From: Syntrophaceae bacterium
GTDB lineage: Bacteria; Desulfobacterota; Desulfomonilia; Desulfomonilales; Desulfomonilaceae
Direction of reading: 5' to 3'
NCBI GenBank assembly: GCA_014874425.1
Contig: JACWAG010000180.1
Coordinates: forward strand, 1-22,835
DNA length: 22,835 nucleotides
The notes under the pieces were generated by a model. That model worked only from the letters and a program-made list of their open reading frames with translations, searched no databases and was not told the origin of the DNA. Made by a program: the position numbers and the translations under genes. Positions 1 through 8,086 of the stretch are shown here, piece after piece (within the stretch, counting starts at the first letter, position 1; each line of letters begins with the position of its first letter).

Positions 1-766
1 CCACATCTTCCACCTTGATGGTGGGCTTGGTCTTCAAATCCTCAAGTTCGGGTATCTTGCGAAGCGAAAGGAACACATAGATCATGTCTCCGGCATTCTT
101 TGGGTTGTAAGCGAAGCCAACCTTTCCAATAGGGATCAATACCGGATCATACGCTGTAACTTTCCCTGAATCTCTCATCAATGGTTCCGGGTTCTTGTTC
201 CGTTTGCTCTTTTTGAGCGGGGCCGGGTATAGCGCTACGACGCCTTTAACGCCTTTTCTGTATATGTAGAGATAACCATCAACATTGCTCTCGAATCTCA
301 ATTTATATTGATCACCCTTTTTAAAGGGGGTCCCGAAGTTTTCGGGCTCAGAAAAATCCTTGGTGCCCTTTGACTTGATCATTATCTGACTACTGACACC
401 AATAATCGGATAAGGAATTACCAGTTTGTCTCCCGGACTAATACTGTTTGCCGAGGCCAGCTTGTTATATGTGGCAAGTCCACTGGCCTGTGAGGCGTTA
501 CCCATCATGCTTTCGGCAATCCCGTCCAGCGTCTCGCCCTCTTTAACCGTGACGGTTATCGTGTCCTGATCATTGCCGTCCTTTTTCGGGCTTTGAAGCT
601 CTGACCACGGAAAAGTTTTAAAATATTCACTTTTCATGGTTAGAGGAGGTTTGACTTCTTCAATGGGTGGCAAGGGCGGCGGTTCATCCTTCTTCTGGAA
701 GTAGGCGCACCCCGAGAAGAGAACAAATACATTTAGAATTGCAAACAACGAGAGGAATCGCTTCAT
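1..766 (-). CDS. LysM and DUF4384-like lipoprotein (3' end outside window)
   Basis: An open frame of 255 codons runs off the window start, so the C-terminus is missing. The ATG at 766 has a strong AGGAGGA ribosome site four bases upstream. The N-terminus is a lipoprotein signal with lipobox LFSGC (Cys20), so the protein is probably anchored in the cell envelope. A Pro-rich linker follows. A LysM peptidoglycan-binding domain lies at about 69-120 (TVKEGETLDGIAESMMG, ending PGDKLVIPYP). Residues 148-236 resemble DUF4384: GDQYKLRFESNVDGYLYIY, then LYP and a terminal VFLSLRKIP strand. The gene lies 35 bases after cvpA on the same strand, so they probably share a transcript. The lipoprotein and LysM calls are firm; the DUF4384 call is from pattern memory. 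The precise role is unknown. Confidence 0.85.
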   Translation of the reverse strand, partial: MKRFLSLFAILNVFVLFSGCAYFQKKDEPPPLPPIEEVKPPLTMKSEYFKTFPWSELQSPKKDGNDQDTITVTVKEGETLDGIAESMMGNASQASGLATYNKLASANSISPGDKLVIPYPIIGVSSQIMIKSKGTKDFSEPENFGTPFKKGDQYKLRFESNVDGYLYIYRKGVKGVVALYPAPLKKSKRNKNPEPLMRDSGKVTAYDPVLIPIGKVGFAYNPKNAGDMIYVFLSLRKIPELEDLKTKPTIKVEDV

Positions 767-801
767 GAAATCCTCCTGAAAAAGGTGACCGACTTCGTAA
801 T

Positions 802-1425
802 CTATTTCGGCTCACGGGCCAAATCGCCATCCGGTCTAATCATTCGGGCTCCCAATCTAGCCGGGGCTTGTTGTAGACTTTCCTGAGGCGTCCGCCACTT
901 TGATATCACCGCGTGGACCTGATTTCTTGTTCCCTGAGGCACATAGGCCAAGAGCCTGTATGTCATGCCCTCAACAGGCAGCGCCAAAACAGACGTTTTT
1001 ACCGCCTGCCATTCAGGGGCCGCAATCAACGTCACCTGAACCCCGGCGGCGGCAATTAGAAACCCCGTCACAACGCCCATGGCTGCGCCAAAAACGCGAT
1101 CAAGCCAACCCAGACGCGTAAAATCCAAAATTGCTTCCAGCACACGCCTAATGACCACAAAAACTACCTGCGCCAAAACGAAAACAAGCGCCATGGAAAT
1201 TATGATCGAGATCTGTGGGTTAAGAGACGATATCTTACCAAGCTGATTTTGAACCACTGGATAATAGCTGGTGGCAGCCCAGACTCCCACCGCAAGGCCC
1301 GTAAGAGCTGTTAGGGACCTGACAAACCCCTTCCAGAAACCAAGAATGAAGGTGATCAGTATAGTAGCCAGAATAAATATATCTATCGGATTACTAGCTT
1401 CTATAAAACTCATATAATTACTCAC
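802..1425 (-). CDS. cvpA: CvpA family membrane protein
   Basis: This 207-residue protein matches the CvpA (colicin V production) family in length and layout. The N-terminus is IDIFILATILITFILGFWKGFVRSL, with the family's GxxxGxxRxL-like pattern after the first membrane span. About four hydrophobic segments lie near residues 14-32, 38-52, 72-92 and 113-131, with a polar C-terminal tail. In other bacteria CvpA is an inner-membrane protein linked to envelope homeostasis; its biochemical activity is not settled. The frame can start at GTG 1425 or at ATG 1413 (MSFIEASN); neither has a strong ribosome site and the ATG is equally plausible. It is followed 35 bases later by the LysM lipoprotein gene, and the TPR gene lies upstream on the same strand. 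Confidence 0.88.
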   Translation of the reverse strand: MSNYMSFIEASNPIDIFILATILITFILGFWKGFVRSLTALTGLAVGVWAATSYYPVVQNQLGKISSLNPQISIIISMALVFVLAQVVFVVIRRVLEAILDFTRLGWLDRVFGAAMGVVTGFLIAAAGVQVTLIAAPEWQAVKTSVLALPVEGMTYRLLAYVPQGTRNQVHAVISKWRTPQESLQQAPARLGARMIRPDGDLAREPK

Positions 1426-1679
1426 AGGGCTGAATTACAAAGCAGTAACAGCAAAAATTCAGCCATCAACAAGAAAACAAAAACACTCTGTTGAATTTGG
1501 CGTCGAACAATGGTTGAAGAGCAACTAGCTTACTTCATAACCAAATCTATTTGTATCCGCCATCCCTTCTATTATGATATTATTAATTTGTCAATAATAA
1601 TCAGTACGTCATTCAATAACCTAATATATTATGTTAATTAAATTACGAATATGAGTTCAACCAATTTCTTAACACATTT

Positions 1680-2969
1680 CTACCATCCCGGACGAGTGCC
1701 CCTAACTGAGCCCCCGCGTTGATTGACGGATGCGGCGTTGGGTTCGGGGACCGGCAGATCAGGATTCAAACCAGCCTGACCTGTCAAGCTCGCGATCTTC
1801 TGACTGATAATCTCCCTAGCCTTTTGGTCATCAGTAAGGTTAAGGGCCAACTTATAGTCTTCAGCCGCGTGAATGTTGTCGTGTTTGGCCAAGTAAACTA
1901 GAGCGCGGTTCTCGTAGAATGAAGGATTTGATGGATCGATCGAGATGGCCTTTGAGTAATCTTCCAATGCGCGATCGAGATCACCTGTTTCATGAAACAC
2001 CAGGCCAAGATTGTTGTAGCATATCGCATCACTGGGATTCATTTCTATCGCCTTGCGATAGTCATCCACCGCTTTGTCCGCTTTCTTCAATTTGTAATAC
2101 GTGTCACCACGAACTCTGTATATTTCCGCTTGACCTGGCCCGATTTCCACAGCGTGATTAAAATCGTCCAGAGCTTTTTGATACTGACCCAACCTATAAT
2201 ATGTCAAACCACGGTCTCTAAGTATCTGCAAATTATTAGGATCAAGCTTGAGGCCTGTTGCCCAGATTGCCAAGGCATGTTTTGCGTTTCCTAGCCTGTA
2301 ATCTTCAAGTCCCTGATTGTAAAGCTCAGAGACATACGAATTTCTCAGGCGATCAATTCTTTTGTCGATATCCCCTGTTTCGCCCTTTTTGGCCAACGTT
2401 GTCCGTAATTTCAGATATACATCCAGCGCTTTCCCGTAGTCTTTATTTGCTTCATAGACCTCACCCAACGCTTTCTGGGCAACAATACCGTTCTTGTTCA
2501 TCGCTATCGCGTCCTTGAGGTTCTTGACGGCTTTGTCAAAATCTCCCTTTTCCTTGTATATCAAACCCAGTGTGGCAAAAACGGCTGCGTCCTTTTTCCT
2601 CTGGCGCGCCAGTGATTCGAGATCTTCGAGAGCCTGGTCGTAATCTCCTTTGCGGAAACGCGCTATCCCTCGATTAATCTGGGCAGCGTAATAGTCTGGC
2701 TTGATCTCCAGGGCCCGGGTATAATTCTGGATTGCCTTTTCATAATTTCCCTTACGCTTGTAGGCCACTCCTAAATTATTGTACGCGTAGTGATCCACCG
2801 GATCTATTTTTACGGCCTTGGAAAAAAGGTTGATCGCATCGTCCAGTCTGTCCTGGGCAAGAGCTTCAACGCCCCTGTTGTAAAATTCCACAGCCTCTTC
2901 CTGTGCGTAAACGTCTCCATAAGCCACAAATAACCCAATTAAAACCGCTAAATACATTGCCTTTCTCAT
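1680..2969 (-). CDS. Exported TPR-repeat protein
   Basis: The protein is 429 residues from ATG 2969. A longer frame reaches TTG 3023, but the ATG gives a clean signal peptide (MRKAMYLAVLIGLFVAYGDVYA, cleavage before QEE) and has an AAGAGG motif upstream. The mature part is almost entirely tetratricopeptide repeats, about ten. They carry the usual W/L-G-Y-A-A-P pattern, for example AYNNLGVAYKRKGNYEKAIQ and CYNNLGLVFHETGDLDRALE. The repeats fall into two blocks joined by a charged linker (KKGETGDIDKRIDRLRNSYV). The C-terminus is Pro/Gly/Arg-rich and low in complexity. TPR arrays bind partner proteins, so a periplasmic scaffold role is likely; no enzymatic domain is visible. A weak promoter candidate (TTGATA, 18 bases, TATCTT) lies just upstream of the ATG. 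Confidence 0.88.
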   Translation of the reverse strand: MRKAMYLAVLIGLFVAYGDVYAQEEAVEFYNRGVEALAQDRLDDAINLFSKAVKIDPVDHYAYNNLGVAYKRKGNYEKAIQNYTRALEIKPDYYAAQINRGIARFRKGDYDQALEDLESLARQRKKDAAVFATLGLIYKEKGDFDKAVKNLKDAIAMNKNGIVAQKALGEVYEANKDYGKALDVYLKLRTTLAKKGETGDIDKRIDRLRNSYVSELYNQGLEDYRLGNAKHALAIWATGLKLDPNNLQILRDRGLTYYRLGQYQKALDDFNHAVEIGPGQAEIYRVRGDTYYKLKKADKAVDDYRKAIEMNPSDAICYNNLGLVFHETGDLDRALEDYSKAISIDPSNPSFYENRALVYLAKHDNIHAAEDYKLALNLTDDQKAREIISQKIASLTGQAGLNPDLPVPEPNAASVNQRGGSVRGTRPGW

Positions 2970-3316
2970 ACCTTTTAAAAACCTCTTAAATTTAAGATAT
3001 TTCCCAAAGTCTTTTCTTATCAAGTGAGGCGTTCATTGGGGCTCAAATAGAAACAGCCTTTAATCCAATATCTAACTCTTAACATTAATGATTACATAAT
3101 TATGCCGTTAAAACAACATTATATCTTGGCTAGATTATATTTTTAGTAATATTCAGTGTTAACCTTCAACAATAAATATTTTTACTTGACAAGCTATAAA
3201 CCACATGTTAAAGCCGCATGTCATTCAAGCCCTATAATGGGCTGAATTAAAACGCCTTCATTTTAGCCTCACTCTTGAACGGCTACTTGAAGGGCGTTAA
3301 AAAAGGAGGATCAGGT
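2970..3316. other. AT-rich divergent intergenic region
   Basis: This region of about 347 bases separates the divergent TPR gene (minus) and Cys/Pro-rich gene (plus). It is strongly AT-rich from about 3050 to 3190. It contains promoter-like elements for the plus strand, listed separately. No small coding frame with a ribosome site and no RNA gene was seen. Confidence 0.6.
3186..3243 (+). promoter_or_regulatory. Candidate promoter with a palindrome around TATAAT
   Basis: A TTGACA box lies at 3186-3191. A perfect TATAAT at 3233-3238 sits in the centre of an inverted repeat, AGCCC (3228-3232) and GGGCT (3239-3243). The two boxes are too far apart to form one promoter, so TATAAT would need another -35 or an activator. 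It lies about 80 bases upstream of the start at 3317. The sequence is directly visible; the promoter role is inferred. Confidence 0.4.
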
Positions 3317-4006
3317 ATGGCGCTGAGAGTTGTCGCTATCTTTGCGTTTCTCACCACGCTCTTCTTCTCAATCTCAATAATTCCAGGAATCGCAGGCGGT
3401 CCACCAATTGAGGTTGCTCCCGTTTGCGCTCCTATGCCACAGCCTTGCGCTCCCCCAGCATGTGGCCCCATGGGACCACCGTCTCCCTTCGGAATCTGCG
3501 GCGCTGTGCTAGGCGCATGTACCAACATCTGCGGCGCTGTAATTGGCATCCCATCGGCCGTAATGGCGGGGATCCTAGCTCCAGCTCCAAAACGTCCTTC
3601 ATGCAGGCCCAATTTCTGTGCCCCTCCATGCCCTCCTCCATGTGCTCCGCCCACTTGCGGGCCGCCTACATGTGGATCAATGGCGCCTTGCGGGCCGCCC
3701 ATGTGCGCTCCTCCGGCGTGTGTTCCTACTGGGATTACCAAATGTAAGCCGCCACGCCGAACTTTCATGCGGTACGGGGCCGTCTCTAACCCCTCATTGC
3801 CATACCCCATGATGATGGCAATGCCTGTGACGGCCTCAAAAGACCTCAAACAGGACCTTCCTGGAGGACTGAAGATCTTAGCCAGTGTCATGGAAATTCC
3901 TTTAAACCTCATATCGGGAAGCCTGGTTTCCACTCAGCCCAACGTTGTCATGGGCCCAGTAGCCACATCCCGAGAAGGTCAAACGCTTACCGGACAATAC
4001 TGGTAG
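3317..4006 (+). CDS. Secreted Cys/Pro-rich protein, function unknown
   Basis: The protein is 229 residues from ATG 3317, which has AGGAGG seven bases upstream. A TTG start at 3275 is possible in frame but has no ribosome site and would bury the signal peptide. The N-terminus (MALRVVAIFAFLTTLFFSISIIPGIAGG) is a clear signal peptide. The mature N-terminal two thirds is dominated by Pro, Gly and 16 Cys in motifs such as CAPPACGP, CAPPTCGPPTCG and CGPPMCAPPAC. A short hydrophobic Gly/Ala stretch (CGAVIGIPSAVMAGILAP) interrupts them. After a basic KCKPPRR segment the last 80 residues are an ordinary Cys-free domain. I do not recognise a named family. The composition could suit metal binding, disulfide cross-linking or a surface structure. 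A terminator follows about 200 bases downstream, so it appears monocistronic. Confidence 0.8.
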   Translation: MALRVVAIFAFLTTLFFSISIIPGIAGGPPIEVAPVCAPMPQPCAPPACGPMGPPSPFGICGAVLGACTNICGAVIGIPSAVMAGILAPAPKRPSCRPNFCAPPCPPPCAPPTCGPPTCGSMAPCGPPMCAPPACVPTGITKCKPPRRTFMRYGAVSNPSLPYPMMMAMPVTASKDLKQDLPGGLKILASVMEIPLNLISGSLVSTQPNVVMGPVATSREGQTLTGQYW

Positions 4007-4395
4007 ACATCTTAGCGGCAACTTGCGCTTATGAAGCAAGAGTCTAATCTTTCATTCAACCATTAACCGTTTGGTTTTCCTTTACGAAACACAAAGTGAA
4101 AATTACCGAAAATCATTATTCCTTAATAATATTAACAATCTCTTCATAAACCCCACATGGAGGCCCGGCCAGGCCTTCATTAACCAAACAATTTTCCTCC
4201 TTATCTTTGGGGACGATCATTTCGTCCCCACTTTTTTTGACCCACTTCCAAATATAAGGTTCTGGCCTTCCAGCTTCCGTCGACTGAAAATATCTTGTAT
4301 TTTATTTTCCCGATCCTTAAAATTGCAATAATTCGACAGTCAGAAGCCACTGTTTCTTACTTTTTCGAGACATGTCGCCCCACAAGGGGAATTTA
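4007..4395. other. Intergenic region with long 3' UTR and terminator
   Basis: These 389 bases separate the Cys/Pro-rich gene from the kinase gene. A GC-rich hairpin (AGGCC, CGGCCA, GGCCT) lies near 4161-4176, and a strong intrinsic terminator lies at 4209-4238. An open frame of 86 codons from 4071 crosses the terminator and has no ribosome site, so I do not call it a gene. Confidence 0.6.
4209..4238 (+). terminator. Rho-independent terminator
   Basis: GGGGACGA (4209-4216) pairs perfectly with TCGTCCCC (4222-4229) around a five-base loop. AC and seven T follow. This is a textbook intrinsic terminator for plus-strand transcription from the Cys/Pro-rich gene. It insulates the kinase gene that starts at 4396. 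Confidence 0.85.
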
Positions 4396-6828
4396 ATGAG
4401 TTTTGGATATGAAAAGTTGGGAAACTTAAAATCATGCGACTCGGACACACATCCGTCTGATTCAGATCAGTTGAACCCTTCGGAAACGCGCCCTCCCCTG
4501 AACCATGACCCTCAAGAACAAGTCGATTACAAGACCCTTTACGAAAACACCAAAGCCCTCGGAGAACTCTATTTAGGCCTCTTAAAAGCCTCCAATGATT
4601 CCATCGTGATTTACGATACTAAAGGACATGTGAAATTCGTCAATAACGGATTCACAAAAATATTTGGCTGGACGATCCAAGAACTGTCAGGACGTCGTGT
4701 CCCTTTTGTGCCGGAATCCGAGGCCACTTTAACTATAGCCACAATAAATCGGCTTTACCAGGGCGGAGAGCCTTCGGTTACTTTTGACACCAAGAGGCTC
4801 ACTAAGTCTGGCGAGTTGCTGGACGTCAATATTAGCGCGTCCTGTTACCGTGACGCTCATGGTGAGATCGCCGGAATGTTGGTAATTCTGCGCGATGTCA
4901 CAGACCAAAAGCAGGTGATAGATGCTTTAAAATCATCTGAAGAAAAATACAGACTTGTTATCGAACATGCCAAAGAAGCTATTCTCGTGGCCCAGGACGG
5001 GATCATTAAATTCGTAAATCCGTATGCCGGTCAAATTGCCGAAACTCCCTTAAATGAAATTGTCGGAAAACCCTTCATTAACTTTGTCCACCCCCATGAC
5101 AGACAAAAGACTTTCGAAAACTATGTGGAGAGACTTCAAGGCAATATGATGCCGGAGCGTTATCGTATAAGGATTCTGACCGCTTCGGGGAAAACAAAAT
5201 GGGGCGAGATATACGGTCACTCTGTCCAGTGGGAAGGTCGAACAGCCGATCTTGTATTTATAACAGACATTACCGAGCGTGAGTATTCGGAAAACGCGTT
5301 GCGTCAATCGGAGGAAAATTATCGGGCAATATTCAATGCTGTTGAAGACGCTATTTTCATCCACGAGCCTCAAACCGGCGCCATCCTGGATCTCAACGAG
5401 CGATTTACAGAGCTGTATGGCTATGCAAAAGAACAAGGAATAGGCGCTGATATTTCACTATTTAGCGTGGAAGATGAGGGCTTTGAACCGGAAAGAGCGT
5501 TGAAGAGAATTCGTCGAGCAGCACAAGGACATCCACAGTCCTTTGAATGGCGCGCTAGAGCTAAAGATGGTCGCTCTTTTTGGGTGGATGTTAATTTGCG
5601 CCAAGTGACATTGGACGGGCAGGATCGGGTCCTTGCACTGGTGAGAGACATAACAGACAGAAAAAAGACTGAAGAGCTACTCTTGCAGAGTGAGCTTTTA
5701 AAGGCGGTAGCTGAACTGGCGACTGGGGTCGCACACAATTTCAACAACGTGTTACAAAGAATTCTTGTTAGTAGCCAGTCTGCCTTGATTAAGCTTGATC
5801 AGGGAGACCCTTCGGCGACGCGCCCCTTTCTTATGGAGATCGCGCAAAATTCAAGGAACGGCTCTGAAACAGTGAAAAGGCTCCAGAGTTTTGCCCAACT
5901 TCGCTCAGATGTAACATCAGAGACAGATCAAATATTTGATCTCACTAAAGCTGTCAGAGACGCGCTGGAAATGAGCGAACTCTTGTGGCGCACGCTTGCC
6001 GTTAAAAATGGGGTTTCCATATCAATTGAGGCCGATATCACCGATGAGGTAATGGTTTCGGGGATATCAAACGACATGTTCGAAGTCACATTGAGCTTGA
6101 TGAGAAATTCGATAGACGCCGTCTCCAATGGTGGGAGAATAGGAGTTAGGACATTTCCTCGGGATGATTACGCGATCCTCGAAGTTGAAGATGACGGCAC
6201 AGGTATTTCTCCTGAAAACCTTTCAAAGATATTCGATCCATTCTTTACTACAAAGGGGCTACAAAGCACGGGAATGGGACTTGCCAGCGTTTATGGGATT
6301 GTCGCCAGCCATGGTGGCTCCATATCAGTTGACAGCGAGATTGGTTTCGGGTCTACATTTACAATTGTCTTACCACTAGCCACTGTTGAAAAGGATGATA
6401 GCCGATACGGCGTGACTTCTGATCTTTCCGAATCACCCATGCGTTTTCTGGTAATCGACGATGATGAAACGTTGTTGTCTCTTTTCCAAGAGGCTTTGAC
6501 TTCTTTGGGTCAATTTGTAAAGACCGCATCTTCCGGAAAAGCGGCGCTCCGCATTCTTAATGAAGAAGACTTTGACGTCATAACGTGCGACCTTGGAATG
6601 CCTCACATGAACGGTTGGGAAGTTGGCAGGAGGGTTGTCAGCCTCTTTAAGACAAGGCAAAAGGCCAAACCACCACTAATTCTTCTTACAGGATGGGGTG
6701 GACAGACTTCTGAGCGGGAAAAAATGCTGGAATCCGGCATTGACTTAGTGATCGAGAAGCCTGTCGATATTACAGAGTTAATTGGAAAAGCTTCCGAGCT
6801 TGCCAAGAAACATGATTCAGCCCTCTAG
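4396..6828 (+). CDS. Hybrid sensor histidine kinase with three PAS domains and a receiver
   Basis: The protein is 810 residues from ATG 4396, which has AAGGGG six bases upstream; an in-frame ATG at 4372 lacks a good site. Three PAS domains lie at about 62-170, 180-297 and 305-425, each ending in a D-[IV]-T-[DE] motif (DVTDQK, DITERE, DITDRK). The kinase core has the phospho-accepting His447 in GVAHNFNN and the N box LMRNSIDAV. It also has the G boxes EVEDDGTGIS and TGMGLASVYGI. The C-terminal receiver (about 683-803) has the acidic cluster DDD 688-690, phospho-acceptor Asp732 in CDLGMP, Thr765 and Lys788 in EKP. All catalytic positions look intact. No transmembrane segment is seen, so it should be a soluble cytoplasmic sensor, with the PAS domains sensing ligand, redox or a partner. 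No DNA-binding output or separate regulator gene is adjacent, so the target is unknown. Confidence 0.95.
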   Translation: MSFGYEKLGNLKSCDSDTHPSDSDQLNPSETRPPLNHDPQEQVDYKTLYENTKALGELYLGLLKASNDSIVIYDTKGHVKFVNNGFTKIFGWTIQELSGRRVPFVPESEATLTIATINRLYQGGEPSVTFDTKRLTKSGELLDVNISASCYRDAHGEIAGMLVILRDVTDQKQVIDALKSSEEKYRLVIEHAKEAILVAQDGIIKFVNPYAGQIAETPLNEIVGKPFINFVHPHDRQKTFENYVERLQGNMMPERYRIRILTASGKTKWGEIYGHSVQWEGRTADLVFITDITEREYSENALRQSEENYRAIFNAVEDAIFIHEPQTGAILDLNERFTELYGYAKEQGIGADISLFSVEDEGFEPERALKRIRRAAQGHPQSFEWRARAKDGRSFWVDVNLRQVTLDGQDRVLALVRDITDRKKTEELLLQSELLKAVAELATGVAHNFNNVLQRILVSSQSALIKLDQGDPSATRPFLMEIAQNSRNGSETVKRLQSFAQLRSDVTSETDQIFDLTKAVRDALEMSELLWRTLAVKNGVSISIEADITDEVMVSGISNDMFEVTLSLMRNSIDAVSNGGRIGVRTFPRDDYAILEVEDDGTGISPENLSKIFDPFFTTKGLQSTGMGLASVYGIVASHGGSISVDSEIGFGSTFTIVLPLATVEKDDSRYGVTSDLSESPMRFLVIDDDETLLSLFQEALTSLGQFVKTASSGKAALRILNEEDFDVITCDLGMPHMNGWEVGRRVVSLFKTRQKAKPPLILLTGWGGQTSEREKMLESGIDLVIEKPVDITELIGKASELAKKHDSAL

Positions 6829-6917
6829 AAATAACAGACAATATCTCAACGTATTCTATATCTCTCCAGAATTCCTCCTATGAGTGAATACAAAGCGGGG
6901 GTCAACTTTAGAACGTC

Positions 6918-6973
6918 TTGACAACGTCAAACGCGTGATCATCTGTTTATTGAATCAGGGGAAGATGATTCAA
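6918..6973 (+). promoter_or_regulatory. Two inverted repeats upstream of the hsp20 genes
   Basis: The first repeat is TTGAC (6918-6922), AAC, GTCAA (6926-6930); its left arm forms a TTGACA -35-like box. The second is a perfect 8-base inverted repeat, TTGAATCA (6950-6957) and TGATTCAA (6966-6973), with an 8-base centre. Both lie 40-100 bases upstream of the first hsp20 start. They could be operators or a 5' UTR hairpin. No CIRCE element and no convincing sigma32 pair was found. Confidence 0.45.
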
Positions 6974-7015
6974 GGAAACTTCAACCCCATCACTTTGAAA
7001 GGAGGGTATTAGAAA

Positions 7016-7489
7016 ATGCGTAGCCTCATTCCCTGGAGATGGAAAGAAGGTCGGAGCGTTCCAGAAAATGCGCTGACTGAATTCAGAAAAGAGGTTGATG
7101 ACCTGTTCAACCAGTTTTTTGGGAACGCTGGATGGTTACCCGGAACATCCTTTAGCAGGGGCTTCACGCCTGCTTTTGATGTTTCAGAGACCGACGAAGA
7201 AATACTGATAAAAGCTGAATTGCCCGGGGTAGACCCAAAAGATATTGAGGTAGACCTCTCGGGAACAACCCTGACAGTCAAGGGTGAGAAAAAGGAAGAA
7301 CAAGAAGAGAAAACTGAGAATGTGCACCGAATTGAACGGTCTTTTGGATGTTTTTCACGTTCAGTGACCCTGCCTTGCGAGGTCAAGGAAGACCAGGTCG
7401 AGGCTAACTTCAAAAACGGCGTATTGAACTTGAAATTGCCTAAGGCCGAATCAGGCAAAAAACGCTCGATAAAAATTGACGTAAAGTAG
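7016..7489 (+). CDS. Small heat-shock protein (Hsp20 / alpha-crystallin), copy 1
   Basis: The protein is 157 residues from ATG 7016, with a strong AAAGGAGGG upstream. The N-terminus (IPWRW, then an amphipathic helix FRKEVDDLFNQFFG) is typical of class A bacterial sHsps. The alpha-crystallin domain spans about 50-143: FDVSETDEEILIKAELPGV, RSFGCFSRSVTLP and NGVLNLKLPK (134-143). It ends with an IxI anchor (I152-K-I154) that docks neighbouring subunits in the family. These ATP-independent cytoplasmic chaperones hold unfolding proteins for refolding by DnaK. It is the first of three consecutive, divergent copies, probably co-transcribed. Confidence 0.95.
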   Translation: MRSLIPWRWKEGRSVPENALTEFRKEVDDLFNQFFGNAGWLPGTSFSRGFTPAFDVSETDEEILIKAELPGVDPKDIEVDLSGTTLTVKGEKKEEQEEKTENVHRIERSFGCFSRSVTLPCEVKEDQVEANFKNGVLNLKLPKAESGKKRSIKIDVK

Positions 7490-7495
7490 ACTATT

Positions 7496-7524
7496 GAGGG
7501 ACGAGAGCGAGGCTCTCTCCCCTC
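7496..7524 (+). repeat. Imperfect hairpin between hsp20 copies 1 and 2
   Basis: GAGGG (7496-7500) pairs with CCCTC (7520-7524), and GAGAG (7503-7507) with CTCTC (7513-7517), separated by a symmetric two-base internal loop. It lies six bases after the first hsp20 stop codon. There is no T-run after it, so it may be an mRNA processing or stability element, or a partial terminator that sets relative expression. Confidence 0.5.
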
Positions 7525-7601
7525 TAAATAAAATGAATTGATTGGCCCAAAACAAAAAAGACGGACAATTTGGTCGTCGTATAAAATGTGGAGGTTCAAA
7601 C

Positions 7602-8060
7602 ATGACAATTTGGGAAATTAACAGGGACCCTTGGTTGGGTGAGTTTGTGCGACTCCAGAAAAACATGAACAATCTTTTTTCAACTCTCAACGAAAACGCT
7701 CCATCGTCAGAGTTGTTTTTGAAAAGGGGGCGTTTGTTTCCCCCTATTAACGTGCTAAAGGATGATGGTAATTACAAGATTCTGGCTGAAATCCCTGGTG
7801 TAAAAGCTGACGAGATAGAATTGAGCGTTCAGGGAGAAACTCTGACTATTAAGGGCGAAAGAAAACCAGAGATTCTGGGCGACAACGTTAGCTATCATCG
7901 ACGTGAACGGTCTCATGGCTCTTTTCAGCGTAGCATCAGTCTGCCTGAAAAAGTTGATTCCGATAAAATAGGCGCTAATTACAAGAATGGGGTCCTGACG
8001 ATTACCCTGCCATTGGATAAAGCGTCAGGTCCTCGCAGGATATCTGTTTCTACCGAATAA
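7602..8060 (+). CDS. Small heat-shock protein (Hsp20), copy 2
   Basis: The protein is 152 residues from ATG 7602, with GGAGG seven bases upstream. A TTG 60 bases earlier is in frame but has no ribosome site. It has a helical N-terminus (FVRLQKNMNNLFSTL) and a complete alpha-crystallin domain from about residue 46 to 137: INVLKDDGNYKILAEIPGV, RSHGSFQRSISLP and NGVLTITLP. The C-terminal anchor RRISV gives an IxV motif. Sequence outside the core is well diverged from copy 1, so the pair is not a recent duplication. It lies about 110 bases after copy 1 and 26 bases before copy 3. Confidence 0.94.
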   Translation: MTIWEINRDPWLGEFVRLQKNMNNLFSTLNENAPSSELFLKRGRLFPPINVLKDDGNYKILAEIPGVKADEIELSVQGETLTIKGERKPEILGDNVSYHRRERSHGSFQRSISLPEKVDSDKIGANYKNGVLTITLPLDKASGPRRISVSTE

Positions 8061-8086
8061 CCAACATAAATCGGAGGGAAACTAAC

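Noticed and set aside
1560..1640. AT-rich inverted repeat (ATTATT / AATAAT) between the TPR gene and cvpA
   Set aside because: In such AT-rich sequence short self-complementary runs arise by chance. There is no GC stem to support a terminator.
3283..3933. A 216-codon open frame on the minus strand opposite the Cys/Pro-rich gene
   Set aside because: Its Gly/His/Ala-rich translation is the mirror of CCN and TGY codons. It has no ribosome site, and the plus-strand frame has a signal peptide and AGGAGG.
4071..4331. An 86-codon plus-strand frame between the Cys/Pro-rich gene and the kinase
   Set aside because: It runs through a strong intrinsic terminator, lacks a ribosome site and encodes nothing recognisable.
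6975..7016. A sigma32-like CCCCATCAC box and possible RNA thermometer before hsp20 copy 1
   Set aside because: No CTTGAA box lies at the required distance, and the possible pairings with the AAAGGAGGG site are short and mutually exclusive.
7009..7608. A 199-codon open frame on the minus strand across hsp20 copy 1
   Set aside because: It is the antisense of a clear Hsp20 gene and has no start signal or recognisable domain.
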